A program made the translations under genes and the position numbers. This document shows positions 1-9,080 of a DNA stretch of 64,000 nucleotides, piece by piece. Source of the stretch: UBA5109 sp963975155 (GTDB lineage Bacteria > Pseudomonadota > Gammaproteobacteria > Pseudomonadales > Pseudohongiellaceae); the NCBI GenBank assembly GCA_963975155.1, contig CAXBFG010000005.1:231928-295927 (forward strand). The letters are read 5' to 3'. Under the pieces are notes generated by a model, which saw nothing but the letters and a program-made list of their open reading frames with translations, was not told the DNA's origin and ran no database searches. Numbering within the stretch: position 1 is the first letter of the stretch; each line of letters begins with the position of its first letter.

Positions 1-140
1 GCGGCATATTACCGGTGGTTGGCGTACCGCTACCAATGGTTAGCCTTGGTGGTACTTCTATTGTCACACTGATGCTGGGTTTTGGCATTCTTATGTCGAT
101 TCACAGTCATGGCAAAAGTACTTTTCGTTATGTTGATTAA
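1..140 (+). CDS. rodA: RodA (MrdB) SEDS peptidoglycan glycosyltransferase, C-terminal end only
   Basis: Only the last 45 codons lie in the window; the reading frame begins at base 3 and stops with TAA at 138-140. RodA is the SEDS-family inner-membrane enzyme that polymerises glycan strands for the lateral wall of rod-shaped cells, working with PBP2. The visible segment reads GILPVVGVPLPMVSLGGTS, the conserved periplasmic loop and last membrane helix of RodA/FtsW proteins, followed by a short basic tail. The next gene is rlpA, as in the usual rodA-rlpA-dacA neighbourhood. The identity as RodA rather than FtsW rests mainly on that context. Confidence 0.85.
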   Translation, partial: GILPVVGVPLPMVSLGGTSIVTLMLGFGILMSIHSHGKSTFRYVD

Positions 141-167
141 AGACCTTGAGATGAATTAAAAAAACAA

Positions 168-1079
168 ATGCCAAAAAACAATCCATACAAGATGCAGATC
201 AAGCTTACTTGCTTACTTACTCTGAGCCTCTTTCTGACGGCTTGTGTAACTTCACCTCCTGCCAGCAACAGCGATTCTGCAAATTCAGGTCGTTACGCGT
301 TGGAGAACGATGTTGCCGTGTTGGAGCCAATTGATTTGCAGGCAATACCTGAAGTTGTCCCGCAAGCGGTCAAGAGAACCATGGCCGGTAATATGAGTCC
401 CTATCGGGTTAACGGAAAATCATATCGGGTACTGGAAACCGAAAATGGTTACCAGGAAACGGGAATGGCATCCTGGTATGGTCGAAAATTTCATGGGCAC
501 CTGACGTCCAATGGTGAAATTTACGATATGTTTAAATTTTCCGCCGCTCACAAAAGCCTGCCTATCCCAAGTTTTGCAAGAGTGACCAATCTGGATAACG
601 GCAAGAGTATCGTAGTACGAGTCAATGACCGTGGACCTTTCCATGATGACCGGATTATTGATTTATCCTATGCCGCTGCAAGCTGGCTGGACTATGCCGA
701 TGTTGGCACAGCCCGTGTGATTGTTGAAGCATTAACGCCGGAGCAGGAGGCCTTTGATATCCTGGCTGCAAATGATCCGGCGCCTGCCCTTGATCAGGTA
801 GATATCGCGGCAGAACGTCAGTTGATAGAAGCTGACGAAGGCCAGGAGTATCTGCAGGTTGGCGCATTCAGTAATCTGGACAGTGCCGAAAATGTTCTGG
901 ATGCGCTGGTTGCTCTAACCCAGGTGCCAGCATTTATTAGAAGTGAAATGAATAATAGTTCCAATAATATGCTGCATCGTGTGCGTTTGGGGCCACTAAA
1001 TGAGACAATTGAACTCGACTCCTTGATTAGCTTGATCAGGGACGCGGGTCTGGGAAGCCCTTTCCGGGTAAGACAGTAA
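168..1079 (+). CDS. rlpA: RlpA, septal ring lytic transglycosylase lipoprotein
   Basis: RlpA is an outer-membrane lipoprotein that cleaves naked glycan strands (lacking stem peptides) at the septum. The N-terminus carries a signal peptide with lipobox LFLTAC, the lipidated Cys being residue 26. A double-psi beta-barrel follows at about 95-190 with GMASWYG, the His of SAAHKSLP and the Asp of VNDRGPF, the residues important for lytic activity in characterised members. A SPOR domain (about 224-303, starting YLQVGAFSN) should bind denuded septal glycan. An in-frame ATG at 192 would give a shorter signal peptide; neither start has a strong ribosome site. It lies 27 bases after rodA and probably belongs to the same transcript. 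Confidence 0.93.
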   Translation: MPKNNPYKMQIKLTCLLTLSLFLTACVTSPPASNSDSANSGRYALENDVAVLEPIDLQAIPEVVPQAVKRTMAGNMSPYRVNGKSYRVLETENGYQETGMASWYGRKFHGHLTSNGEIYDMFKFSAAHKSLPIPSFARVTNLDNGKSIVVRVNDRGPFHDDRIIDLSYAAASWLDYADVGTARVIVEALTPEQEAFDILAANDPAPALDQVDIAAERQLIEADEGQEYLQVGAFSNLDSAENVLDALVALTQVPAFIRSEMNNSSNNMLHRVRLGPLNETIELDSLISLIRDAGLGSPFRVRQ

Positions 1080-1136
1080 AAAGACCCGCTTAGGTCATAA
1101 AAAAGCCAGATTACCATGCCAAACTCGAGGATGATC

Positions 1137-2402
1137 ATGCAGCAAGAAAGGCCAAACCAGATGCAGGAACAAATTCAGTATCAAATGCAAGAATCAAACA
1201 CAAACGCTGTAGCAAGCGCACATATCGGCAGGTCAATTAGCAATATTTATATTTGCTGGGCAGTGCTGCTGCTGTTGGCATTAGCCTTGAGTTCAACGAC
1301 TGTAAACGCACAGCAAGCCAGAATCATCCCGCGTGCACCTGATATCGCAGCCACCTCTTATGTTTTGATGGATGCTACAACCGGGGATATTCTGGTTGAA
1401 TCAAATGCAGATATCCCGCTGCCTCCTGCCAGTCTGACAAAAATCATGACAGACTATGTCGTCGCTTCAGAACTAAGCAGCGGCAATATCAGTATGAATG
1501 ATGATGTTTTTATCAGTGTGAAAGCCTGGCAGATGGATGGTTCGAAAATGTTTATTCAGGAAGGCACCACGGTACGTCTTGAGGACCTTATTTATGGCAT
1601 GGTCGTTCAATCAGGAAATGACGCCAGCGTAGCTCTGGCTGAGCATATTGCCGGTAGCGAGGAGGCCTTTGCTGATATGATGAATCAGCATGCTGAATTG
1701 CTTGGCCTCACCAGTTCCTATTTTGTGAATGCTCATGGTTTGCCAGCTGACCAGCATGTCATGTCTGCACGAGATCTGGCAACCCTGTCACAGGCTCTAA
1801 TCAGTCGTTTTCCGGAAAATTACAAAATATACAGTACCCCTGAATTTACCTATAACGGAATCCGCCAGCCAAATAGAAATAGTCTGTTATTTCAGGACAG
1901 GAATGTAGATGGCATGAAAACCGGCTTTACCGATGCGGCTGGTTATTGTCTGGTGGCCTCAGCCACACGTGACGATATGCGGCTGATTGCTGTGGTGATG
2001 GGAACAGCAAGTGAAAATGCCCGGGCCATAGAAGCACAAAAATTATTAACCTATGGTTTTCGTTTTTATGAAACTCTCGAACTTTTCACCGGCAATGAAG
2101 TGCTGGCAAGTAATCAGGTCTGGTCGGGTAAAAGTAACTCGATAGATATAGGTATACAGGACCCGGTCTTTATTTCTATCCCGCGAGGTTCAGATGACGA
2201 TCTGGTGACTGATTTACAGATTAATGAAAATTTGAAAGCACCAATTACTGCCGGCGAAATACTTGGACAGGTGACTATCAGTCTGGACGATCAGATTTAC
2301 TACCAGGGTGAAGTTATTGCCTTACAGACTATTGAACGAGGCAGTCTGATCAAGCGTATTATGGACTGGCTGACATTGTTCTTTATGAACTTGTTTAGCT
2401 AG
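1137..2402 (+). CDS. dacA: DacA, D-alanyl-D-alanine carboxypeptidase (PBP5/6 family)
   Basis: A low-molecular-weight penicillin-binding protein that trims the terminal D-Ala from peptidoglycan pentapeptides in the periplasm. All three active-site motifs of the S11 peptidase family are visible: SLTK, SGN (VVQSGNDAS) and KTG (DGMKTGFTD). A C-terminal beta-rich PBP5_C domain is followed by an amphipathic anchor ending DWLTLFFMNLFS, which should tether it to the inner membrane. The frame is open from ATG 1116, but GAGG at 1127-1130 sits six bases before ATG 1137, so I take 1137 as the start. The ~45-residue stretch before the signal hydrophobic core is Gln/Asn-rich and unusually long for this family. 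Confidence 0.95.
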   Translation: MQQERPNQMQEQIQYQMQESNTNAVASAHIGRSISNIYICWAVLLLLALALSSTTVNAQQARIIPRAPDIAATSYVLMDATTGDILVESNADIPLPPASLTKIMTDYVVASELSSGNISMNDDVFISVKAWQMDGSKMFIQEGTTVRLEDLIYGMVVQSGNDASVALAEHIAGSEEAFADMMNQHAELLGLTSSYFVNAHGLPADQHVMSARDLATLSQALISRFPENYKIYSTPEFTYNGIRQPNRNSLLFQDRNVDGMKTGFTDAAGYCLVASATRDDMRLIAVVMGTASENARAIEAQKLLTYGFRFYETLELFTGNEVLASNQVWSGKSNSIDIGIQDPVFISIPRGSDDDLVTDLQINENLKAPITAGEILGQVTISLDDQIYYQGEVIALQTIERGSLIKRIMDWLTLFFMNLFS

Positions 2403-2412
2403 CAGACAGATC

Positions 2413-2685
2413 ATGGAAATAGATGAAGACTCGATAAAAATCGAGTTTCCCTGCGAATACCCCATCAAAGTGATGGGCCCGGATGTCGATAATTTTAGTG
2501 AAAATATACTGGAGATTATCTACCGTCATGCGCCCGATTTGCGAGATGAAAACATAAACTTCAGGTCCAGTAAAAATAATAACTATCTGGCAGTCAATGT
2601 CATTATCTATGCTACCGGTGTCGAACAATTACAGGCTCTGTTTGATGATCTTAAAGCCAGTGGTCGAGTCTCCCTTGTTCTGTAA
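2413..2685 (+). CDS. ybeD: YbeD, DUF493 family protein
   Basis: A 90-residue cytosolic protein of the YbeD/DUF493 family, with the alpha-beta fold of small regulatory ACT-like domains. Recognisable features are the N-terminal IEFPCEYPIKVMG segment and a C-terminal half ending in the alpha-beta pattern EQLQALFDDLKASGRV. The family is consistently found between dacA and lipB, as here: it starts 10 bases after dacA and is followed within 5 bases by lipB. The biochemical role is not established, and a part in lipoate metabolism is only suggested by position. Confidence 0.9.
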   Translation: MEIDEDSIKIEFPCEYPIKVMGPDVDNFSENILEIIYRHAPDLRDENINFRSSKNNNYLAVNVIIYATGVEQLQALFDDLKASGRVSLVL

Positions 2686-2690
2686 CAGCC

Positions 2691-3335
2691 GTGCCTGACT
2701 CTCAGCCGGAAATCAATACTGAACACCTTGTAATCCGTCATATGGGTACGCAGGACTATGAGACTGTGTGGCGGCAAATGCAGACATTTACCTTAAGCAG
2801 AACTGAGAATAGTAAAGACGAGTTGTGGATACTGCAACATGAACCGGTGTTTACTCTGGGGCAGGCTGGCTTAAGTGAACATATTCTTAACGCTCACAGC
2901 ATCCCTGTTCTGAAGTCTGATCGTGGTGGCCAGGTGACCTACCATGGCCCTGGTCAGTTAGTGATTTATCTGATGATAGATGTGCGGCGTAATAATTTTG
3001 GAGTTCGTCACCTGGTAGATCTGATTGAGAGCTCAATTATTTCTGTATTAGACCAGTATGGCGTGAAGGGTGAAACAAAAGCACGGGCTCCAGGGGTTTA
3101 TGTGGCTGACAGGAAAATTGCAGCGCTTGGTCTGCGAATCAAAAAAGGTTGTTCCTACCATGGACTTAGTTTCAATATTGATATGGATTTAACCCCATTT
3201 AGTTATATTAATCCTTGTGGCTATGCCGGGCTGGAAGTCACACAGCTAAAAGATTTACTTGCACAACCCAGTGACAAACTATTTACGGAAACCCAGCAAA
3301 GATTAGTAAAAAATATAGCGGAAAGTTTGCTATAA
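2691..3335 (+). CDS. lipB: LipB, octanoyl-[ACP]:protein N-octanoyltransferase
   Basis: LipB moves octanoate from acyl carrier protein to the lipoyl-domain lysine of 2-oxoacid dehydrogenases and GcvH, the first step of lipoate synthesis. The signature SDRGGQVTYHGPGQ is intact, and the acyl-accepting Cys lies in NPCGYAG (about residue 176), with the partner Lys in DRKIAALGLR (about 142). The protein is 214 residues, the normal family length. The start is GTG at 2691; no ATG lies closer than residue 18, which would cut into the conserved fold. It sits directly upstream of lipA, which completes the pathway. Confidence 0.96.
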   Translation: MPDSQPEINTEHLVIRHMGTQDYETVWRQMQTFTLSRTENSKDELWILQHEPVFTLGQAGLSEHILNAHSIPVLKSDRGGQVTYHGPGQLVIYLMIDVRRNNFGVRHLVDLIESSIISVLDQYGVKGETKARAPGVYVADRKIAALGLRIKKGCSYHGLSFNIDMDLTPFSYINPCGYAGLEVTQLKDLLAQPSDKLFTETQQRLVKNIAESLL

Positions 3336-3428
3336 TCATCAGCACCTTATTGTTCGAGTCTGCTTGTGAATTAAAAACCGGCACTCAAGCCTCAGAATTT
3401 CCTGAGGACCAGGATTAATCATTTATTC

Positions 3429-4379
3429 ATGGCCACTATTCCTAAAAAAGTTGTGCAGGGTGAGAAATTGCGCGGTGCCGAGAAGGTCGCAAGAATTCCT
3501 GTCAAAGTCATACCTACAACTGATCTCTTGCGGAAGCCTTCCTGGATACGTGTCCGTATGGGCAGTTCCGCAAAAGTTGAACATATCAAGGATACGCTAA
3601 GAAAACACAAACTAAGCTCTGTTTGCGAAGAGGCTTCCTGTCCCAATCTGGGGGAGTGCTTCAGTGGTGGAACTGCAACCTTTATGATTCTTGGCGATAT
3701 CTGCACCAGACGCTGTCCATTCTGTGACGTTGCCCATGGTCGTCCGAATCCCCCAATGCAAAATGAACCGCGGGAACTGGCCGAAGCCATCGCCGAGATG
3801 GGGCTCAACTATGTCGTCGTTACTTCCGTGGATCGTGATGATCTGCGTGATGGTGGAGCCGAACATTTTTCGCACTGTATCGCTGAAACCCGACGTTTGA
3901 ATCCGGGAATCAAAATAGAAGTCCTGGTACCCGATTTCAGAGGTCGTATGGATGTGGCTCTGGCAATACTGACAGGCACAACCCCGGATGTCTTTAATCA
4001 TAATCTGGAGACTATTCCCAGGCTGTATAAAAAAGTGAGGCCTGGCTCTGATTATCAATGGTCTCTGGATCTGTTGAAAAAATATAAAGCCATGGCTCCG
4101 CAGGTGCTGACTAAATCGGGCATTATGCTGGGCCTGGGAGAGAGCAGGGAAGAAGTCATACAGGTTATGGAAGATATGGCTGCTCACAATATTGATATGG
4201 TGACACTGGGTCAATATTTACAACCCAGCCGGGATCATCTGGCTGTTGAACGTTTTGTACATCCTGATGAATTCGCAGAATATGCGAGCCTGGGCAAAGA
4301 TATGGGTTTCAGACACGTTGCCAGCGGGCCGCTCGTAAGGTCTTCTTATCACGCTGATAAGCAAGCACATCTAGACTAG
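3429..4379 (+). CDS. lipA: LipA, lipoyl synthase (radical SAM)
   Basis: LipA inserts two sulfurs into protein-bound octanoyl chains, using one radical-SAM [4Fe-4S] cluster and sacrificing a second cluster as sulfur donor. The auxiliary-cluster cysteines are in VCEEASCPNLGEC (about residues 66, 71, 77) and the radical-SAM CX3CX2C is CTRRCPFC (92, 96, 99). The C-terminal SGPLVRSSYHA provides the conserved serine that ligates the auxiliary cluster. The length, 316 residues, is typical. A 93-base gap separates it from lipB, so it may have its own promoter as well as read-through. Confidence 0.97.
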   Translation: MATIPKKVVQGEKLRGAEKVARIPVKVIPTTDLLRKPSWIRVRMGSSAKVEHIKDTLRKHKLSSVCEEASCPNLGECFSGGTATFMILGDICTRRCPFCDVAHGRPNPPMQNEPRELAEAIAEMGLNYVVVTSVDRDDLRDGGAEHFSHCIAETRRLNPGIKIEVLVPDFRGRMDVALAILTGTTPDVFNHNLETIPRLYKKVRPGSDYQWSLDLLKKYKAMAPQVLTKSGIMLGLGESREEVIQVMEDMAAHNIDMVTLGQYLQPSRDHLAVERFVHPDEFAEYASLGKDMGFRHVASGPLVRSSYHADKQAHLD

Positions 4380-4429
4380 ATTTCATTTGTAACCGTTTAA
4401 ATAAAACCATTTTAGGTGGCGTCTTTTAT

Positions 4430-6685
4430 ATGAAAAATTTTGTATTACTTTGCTTTGTTTTTATCATCCCGGAGCTTGCCTGGTCTCAGCAAAGTACCTC
4501 AGGTGCCAGCCTGGAATCCAAGACTGTTGAAATGGTCAGAATGACTGAAGAACCGGTTATTGATGGTATTTTGAATGAAGGGGTATGGCAGCAGGCCAAA
4601 CTTATTGCTGATTTCTACCAGACCACGCCTACCGAATTTGCTGCACCATCACAGCGAACAGAAGTGAGAATTTTTTATACTGAAAATGCTCTTTTTGTCG
4701 GTGCCAGGATGTGGGAAGAAGATGCTAGCCAGATAGCGGCACAGGCGCTTGAACAATATGGTGGTGTCAATCAAGATGATGTTTTCCATATAACGCTGGC
4801 TCCATTTCAGGATCGTCGCAGCGGTTATCGCTTTGCCATGAATCCGAATGGTGTCTGGTGGGATGCCATATTTAAAAGTCCGACTGATACAGATGGTAAC
4901 TGGCAGGGTATCTGGCAGGGTAAAAGCAGTATAGATGATGAAGGCTGGACTGCTGAGATGCGTATACCTTTCCAGACTTTGTCTTTTGATCCTGCCAATT
5001 CTGAATGGGGCATAAATTTCCAACGCATTATCAGGCGTAACAATGAACGAATTTCATGGTATTCGCGTGATCGACAGGTTAACCCTGGAGCTTCAGGAAC
5101 CGCTACCAATATGGCAGGCATACAACAGGGAAGAGGCCTGGATATCGTGCCCAGCCTTACCCTCCGCAGGGATAAAATATATGGGACATCACCACAGTCA
5201 GGAATAGAAGAAAATTTCGAGCCCAGTCTGGATGTGTTTTATAAAGTCACACCTTCACTTAATGCTTCGTTGACAGTAAATACCGATTTTTCTGCGGCAG
5301 AAGTTGACGATCGCCAGGTCAATTTAACACGCTTCTCTTTGTTCTTTCCCGAAAAGCGGGATTTCTTCTTACGGGATTCGGATATTTTTGATTTCGGCCA
5401 GATCGCCAACTACGGATTTGATAATAATTATGGTACAGGATTCGGGGCTATACCGAATGCCAGTCAGCAGAACGCCAGACCCTTCTTTTCACGTACCATT
5501 GGTCTGAGTGCCAATGGCGAACCAGTAGATCTTAATGTGGGAGGCAAGTTAAGCGGAAGAATCGGCAATTTCAATGTTGGTTCCCTGTTGATTTCGCAGG
5601 CTGAAGATATCAGTACGGGTGTTGATTCAACTGATATCTTTGTTGGCCGTGCAGTCATGAACGTCTTATCCGAGTCGCAAGTTGGTGTCATTATGACTGA
5701 TGGAGATCCCCAGTCGAACCTGGACAGTACACTGTACGGCGCAGACTTTCGTTATCGCAATTCGCAGCTGCCTAATAACAAAAGTGTGGAGCTTAATGCC
5801 TGGCTTCAAAAAACTGAAACGGATGGCAAGCTGGGTGACGATATGGCCTATAGTCTGGCTCTTACAGCACCTAACAGAAATGGCTGGCGTGGCACAGGTA
5901 TATATACACGAGTTGAAAAGAATTTTGATCCTGCAGTCGGCTTTGTCAATCGTACCGGGATTGAAGATTACGCACTGGAAGCCGGCTATACCTTTTTGAT
6001 GCCGGCCGGCAGTTATATCAGCAGCGCCAATTTTACGGCTGATGGCTATCGCGCAGATCTGTTATCAACGGGCCAGTTAAGTTCTCAGGATCTTGGGCTG
6101 AGACTGGCGCTGTTTAACAAAACCGGTGATAAATTTTTCACAAGATTCGTGCGTGCAACCGAGGTGCTGCAAAATAATTTTACAATTTTTACTGCCTCTG
6201 ACGGTTCCCGGTCTGTCGTCATCCCGCAAGGCAGTTATGAATTTGATGAAATCAGGTTCTTCCTCATTACAGCAGGGTATCGAAAATTCTCAACAACACT
6301 GAATTTGCTGGCAGGGGAATATTACAACGGTGATCATGTACAGTATAAAGTTGATAACACCTGGCGCCCTGTCAAGCAACTGGAATTCGGTGTCAGTTAC
6401 ACAGAGAACGCCATCAAATTACCTGCGGGAGATTTTAATGTTCGTCTCATTACCTTGCAGGGTAATGTCGCTTTTAATTCACGCTGGTCCTGGTCGAATT
6501 ATCTGCAATATGACAATATATCCGAATCAGCGGGTTTCAACAGCCGATTAAACTGGATACCGGAAGCTGGTCAGCAAGTCTTGCTGGTGTTGAATTATGG
6601 GGCGCAAGACAGGGATAAAGACAACAGTTTCACATCGACAAGTTCTGACCTGTCGGTGAAGGCTACTTATACCTTTCGTTATTAG
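4430..6685 (+). CDS. DUF5916 protein: CBM9-like domain plus outer-membrane beta-barrel
   Basis: A 751-residue secreted protein with a clear signal peptide cut near AWSQQ. The first ~200 residues resemble the family-9 carbohydrate-binding-like domain of DUF5916 proteins (EPVIDGILNEGVWQQA, then ENALFVGARMWE and AEMRIPFQTLSFD). The rest is a long run of alternating beta strands ending in an aromatic-rich strand with terminal YTFRY, typical of an outer-membrane beta-barrel. FFPEKRDFFL, near residue 305, is a well-known DUF5916 motif. The function is unknown; family members are often encoded near peptidases or TonB-dependent transporters, which is not the case here. AGGTGG about ten bases upstream supports the start. 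Confidence 0.85.
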   Translation: MKNFVLLCFVFIIPELAWSQQSTSGASLESKTVEMVRMTEEPVIDGILNEGVWQQAKLIADFYQTTPTEFAAPSQRTEVRIFYTENALFVGARMWEEDASQIAAQALEQYGGVNQDDVFHITLAPFQDRRSGYRFAMNPNGVWWDAIFKSPTDTDGNWQGIWQGKSSIDDEGWTAEMRIPFQTLSFDPANSEWGINFQRIIRRNNERISWYSRDRQVNPGASGTATNMAGIQQGRGLDIVPSLTLRRDKIYGTSPQSGIEENFEPSLDVFYKVTPSLNASLTVNTDFSAAEVDDRQVNLTRFSLFFPEKRDFFLRDSDIFDFGQIANYGFDNNYGTGFGAIPNASQQNARPFFSRTIGLSANGEPVDLNVGGKLSGRIGNFNVGSLLISQAEDISTGVDSTDIFVGRAVMNVLSESQVGVIMTDGDPQSNLDSTLYGADFRYRNSQLPNNKSVELNAWLQKTETDGKLGDDMAYSLALTAPNRNGWRGTGIYTRVEKNFDPAVGFVNRTGIEDYALEAGYTFLMPAGSYISSANFTADGYRADLLSTGQLSSQDLGLRLALFNKTGDKFFTRFVRATEVLQNNFTIFTASDGSRSVVIPQGSYEFDEIRFFLITAGYRKFSTTLNLLAGEYYNGDHVQYKVDNTWRPVKQLEFGVSYTENAIKLPAGDFNVRLITLQGNVAFNSRWSWSNYLQYDNISESAGFNSRLNWIPEAGQQVLLVLNYGAQDRDKDNSFTSTSSDLSVKATYTFRY

Positions 6686-6741
6686 GGCACAGGACAGCGA
6701 TTGGCGATTATAGTCGGGAAGGGCTGCACAGAAGTCTTTAC

Positions 6742-7764
6742 TCAGGCGCTGATTGGCAAAGCTCTGTTAGCCAGTTGCAGGGTTAATTCTGAAAGTTCAT
6801 CCCAGGTATTACGAGTATTCAATCCTTTTACTGAACGGTCAATTATACTGGCGTGATCCAGCATTGCCTGCAGGGAAGACAGACTGTGATTGTTTAAGGC
6901 TATTGAGATAATGCCCATCCGATTACGCCAGACACGTTCGCTTTGCATGGCGCTGTCCACTGAATGTCCTGCTTCCATTAAATTTGCCATGACACTAAGG
7001 TTACGAATTTCCCGGCACATAAAATTCAGAATTTTCAATGCATCTTCACCTTCGGCCTTGAGGTGGTAAAGAATATTTAGAGCTCTGCCGGCGTTGGCTT
7101 CGAGCGCTGTATCTATCAGGGCAAAAACATTAAAGCGTGAACTGTCTGCAACTGCCCGGGCAACAGTCTGCGCATCGAGTGTGCCAGTTCCGTTGAGTAT
7201 ACTGAGCTTGTCGATTTCCTGTGCACAAGCCAGCAGATTTCCCTCAGTGCGCTGGCAAAGCACCTGTATCGCCTGATCATCCGCACTCAGCCCTTTTTGC
7301 TGTAATCGTTGACGAACCCATGCAGGTAACTGCTGTGCAGTTATAGGCCAGACTGTTACAAAGTAAGCGTGAGTTTCAATCTGTTTGAACCATTTGGTAT
7401 TGCTTGCAGCTTTTTCTACTTTAGGGCTGGAGATCAGTAACAGATTATCCTCGGATGGATTCTCAAGATAGGCGTGCAGGGCTTTTTTTGCCTGATCATC
7501 GAGTCTGGAAGAGCTTAAACGCAAATCAATCAGTTTTTTTTCTGCAAATAATGACATGCTGTTACCAGCTTCAAGCAAGCTGTTCCAGTCAAAATTATTT
7601 TGTGCAGAATAGACTTCACGTTCACTAAAGCCTGCTTCTCTGGCGAAGTTTCTGACCAGGTCACATGTTTCCTGCACCAGTAAAGTTTCGTCGCCGGCAA
7701 CCCAGATTACCGGGGGGATCTGGCTCTTTAGCTGTCTGGCTAATTGATCTGGTTTTATTTGCAC
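6742..7764 (-). CDS. holA: HolA, DNA polymerase III delta subunit
   Basis: Delta is the clamp-opening wrench of the DNA polymerase III clamp loader. The 340-residue protein starts MQIKPDQLARQL, and its N-terminal AAA-like domain contains WVAGDETLLVQETCDLVR, the delta-family counterpart of the start of E. coli HolA. Further features are LEAGNSMSLFAEKKLIDLRL (beta-clamp contact region) and a helical collar domain at the C-terminus. It is the last gene of the leuS-lptE-(yceI)-holA run and converges on the DUF5916 gene. Only 12 bases separate it from yceI. Confidence 0.94.
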   Translation of the reverse strand: MQIKPDQLARQLKSQIPPVIWVAGDETLLVQETCDLVRNFAREAGFSEREVYSAQNNFDWNSLLEAGNSMSLFAEKKLIDLRLSSSRLDDQAKKALHAYLENPSEDNLLLISSPKVEKAASNTKWFKQIETHAYFVTVWPITAQQLPAWVRQRLQQKGLSADDQAIQVLCQRTEGNLLACAQEIDKLSILNGTGTLDAQTVARAVADSSRFNVFALIDTALEANAGRALNILYHLKAEGEDALKILNFMCREIRNLSVMANLMEAGHSVDSAMQSERVWRNRMGIISIALNNHSLSSLQAMLDHASIIDRSVKGLNTRNTWDELSELTLQLANRALPISA

Positions 7765-7776
7765 AGCAGTCTGCTT

Positions 7777-8367
7777 TTACATCCTGTCATCATAGACAAG
7801 AGAAAAGTCCACGACTACATTGTGGTTTATGCTGGGCAAGCCGGCAATTTCCCTTAGAGCCTCGACGCCCTCAGTCATGCCAAAAGTATCGGCCGAAATA
7901 ATAAGCGGTTGGGCAGGTTGAATTTCAATCCGGTTTGCTGTGATTTTAGTCAGGCGCAGATTCGCAGAGAGATCCCTGCTGATGCCGTGCAGGCTAAGAT
8001 TGTAGTTGTATGGTGCAGTCAGGGAGCTTCCAACAGGCAGGGCTGCTAGTTCTGTCATATTCACATCAATGACAATTGAAGCACTCGGATACTGTCCGAC
8101 CTCAAACAACATATCACGGACTCTTTGATTACGGATTTCTATAGCAGTATCGACGCTGCCAAGACCAATCTGCAAAGTAGCACGTCCTTGTTCGCTGATT
8201 TGTCCGCTCAGACCGGAAAAGGAATTGACTTCAGAGACTGCGGAAGCTTTGCTGGTGACATAATGCAGAGAGGACTCAGTATTATCAAGTTGCCAGTCAG
8301 CCCAGGAAGGCATGCTGAGTGAGGATAAAATAACAAATAAAAACAAAGAGATAGGGTTTTTCAACAT
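7777..8367 (-). CDS. YceI-like periplasmic lipocalin-fold protein
   Basis: A 196-residue secreted protein: the signal peptide ends SMPSWA, and the mature part has the YceI pattern (DNTESSLHYVTSKASA at the start, VRDMLFEVGQYPSASIVI in the middle, LHGISRDLSANLRL later). YceI proteins have a lipocalin-like barrel that binds polyisoprenoid or other amphipathic molecules; the ligand here is unknown. It lies between lptE and holA, which are adjacent in many relatives, so it looks like an insertion into that pair. It is followed within 12 bases by holA, so the two are probably co-transcribed. Confidence 0.88.
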   Translation of the reverse strand: MLKNPISLFLFVILSSLSMPSWADWQLDNTESSLHYVTSKASAVSEVNSFSGLSGQISEQGRATLQIGLGSVDTAIEIRNQRVRDMLFEVGQYPSASIVIDVNMTELAALPVGSSLTAPYNYNLSLHGISRDLSANLRLTKITANRIEIQPAQPLIISADTFGMTEGVEALREIAGLPSINHNVVVDFSLVYDDRM

Positions 8368-8595
8368 ATTGGCTCCTGGATCATGAATGGGACAAGAAAA
8401 CTGATTATTGCAAGGCCGTCAGCGTTGGGCAATAGCTATAATTTCGAGTAATGCGTCTTGCAGAAGATTTGACTTTCCTGCTTGAGTAAATCCTTGTTCG
8501 CTCGCTGCATCGCTCCGCTGCGATGACAGTACTGAAAGAACTCAACCTTAACATCGAGTGTACAAATTCCAACATGCTGCATCGACAAAGCTGGT

Positions 8596-9078
8596 CTAGC
8601 GGACAGTCTCAAGACGCCTTATGATCTGTTCTACCAGTTCCTGCCGTAATTCGGTTTTTACCAGTTCTGCCTCATTGGTTTTAGCTGCCGCATTAGCAGG
8701 GTCTGCTTCATAAATCTGATTCACAGTTATGATCTCCGGATTGAATATGCTCTGACCCTGTTTGCTTAACTGGAAAGAAGCGGAAAGCGTAATTTCATAT
8801 TCACCGGCCCTGACATTACGATTCACACTAAGAATTCGTTCACGAACCTGTTCATCACCCAGAGAGAGTTGATGGACTTCAGCGTCATCCAGCAGTTCTA
8901 TTTCAAAAGCGGCTAGCCGACCTTGCAGGACCTGACCCAATTCATTACCGCTGCTGTAATTTAACTGCAATTGTTGTAATGAAGCGTCCAGTGCCTGTGT
9001 ATCGGTACCGCGCATGGAGAAACCGCATGCGGTCAGAAACAGTAGTGAAAACAGGCTTATAAGGATTGTCTTTTTCAT
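8596..9078 (-). CDS. lptE: LptE, LPS-assembly lipoprotein
   Basis: LptE plugs the LptD barrel and helps insert lipopolysaccharide into the outer membrane. The 160-residue protein begins with a lipoprotein signal peptide, lipobox LFLTAC followed by GFSMRG, which is the characteristic LptE opening. The remaining sequence shows the expected alpha-beta pattern, with LRQELVEQIIRRLETVR at the end. It starts two bases after the leuS stop, the usual leuS-lptE coupling. Sequence conservation in this family is low, so the call leans on the lipobox, length and position. Confidence 0.93.
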   Translation of the reverse strand: MKKTILISLFSLLFLTACGFSMRGTDTQALDASLQQLQLNYSSGNELGQVLQGRLAAFEIELLDDAEVHQLSLGDEQVRERILSVNRNVRAGEYEITLSASFQLSKQGQSIFNPEIITVNQIYEADPANAAAKTNEAELVKTELRQELVEQIIRRLETVR

Positions 9079-9080
9079 AA

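Noticed and set aside
8368..8595. A full repeat unit between yceI and lptE
   Set aside because: It contains the loop-like TTCGCTCGCT string and a 6-bp hairpin (CATCGC/GCGATG), but I could not find the long flanking arms seen in the other copies.
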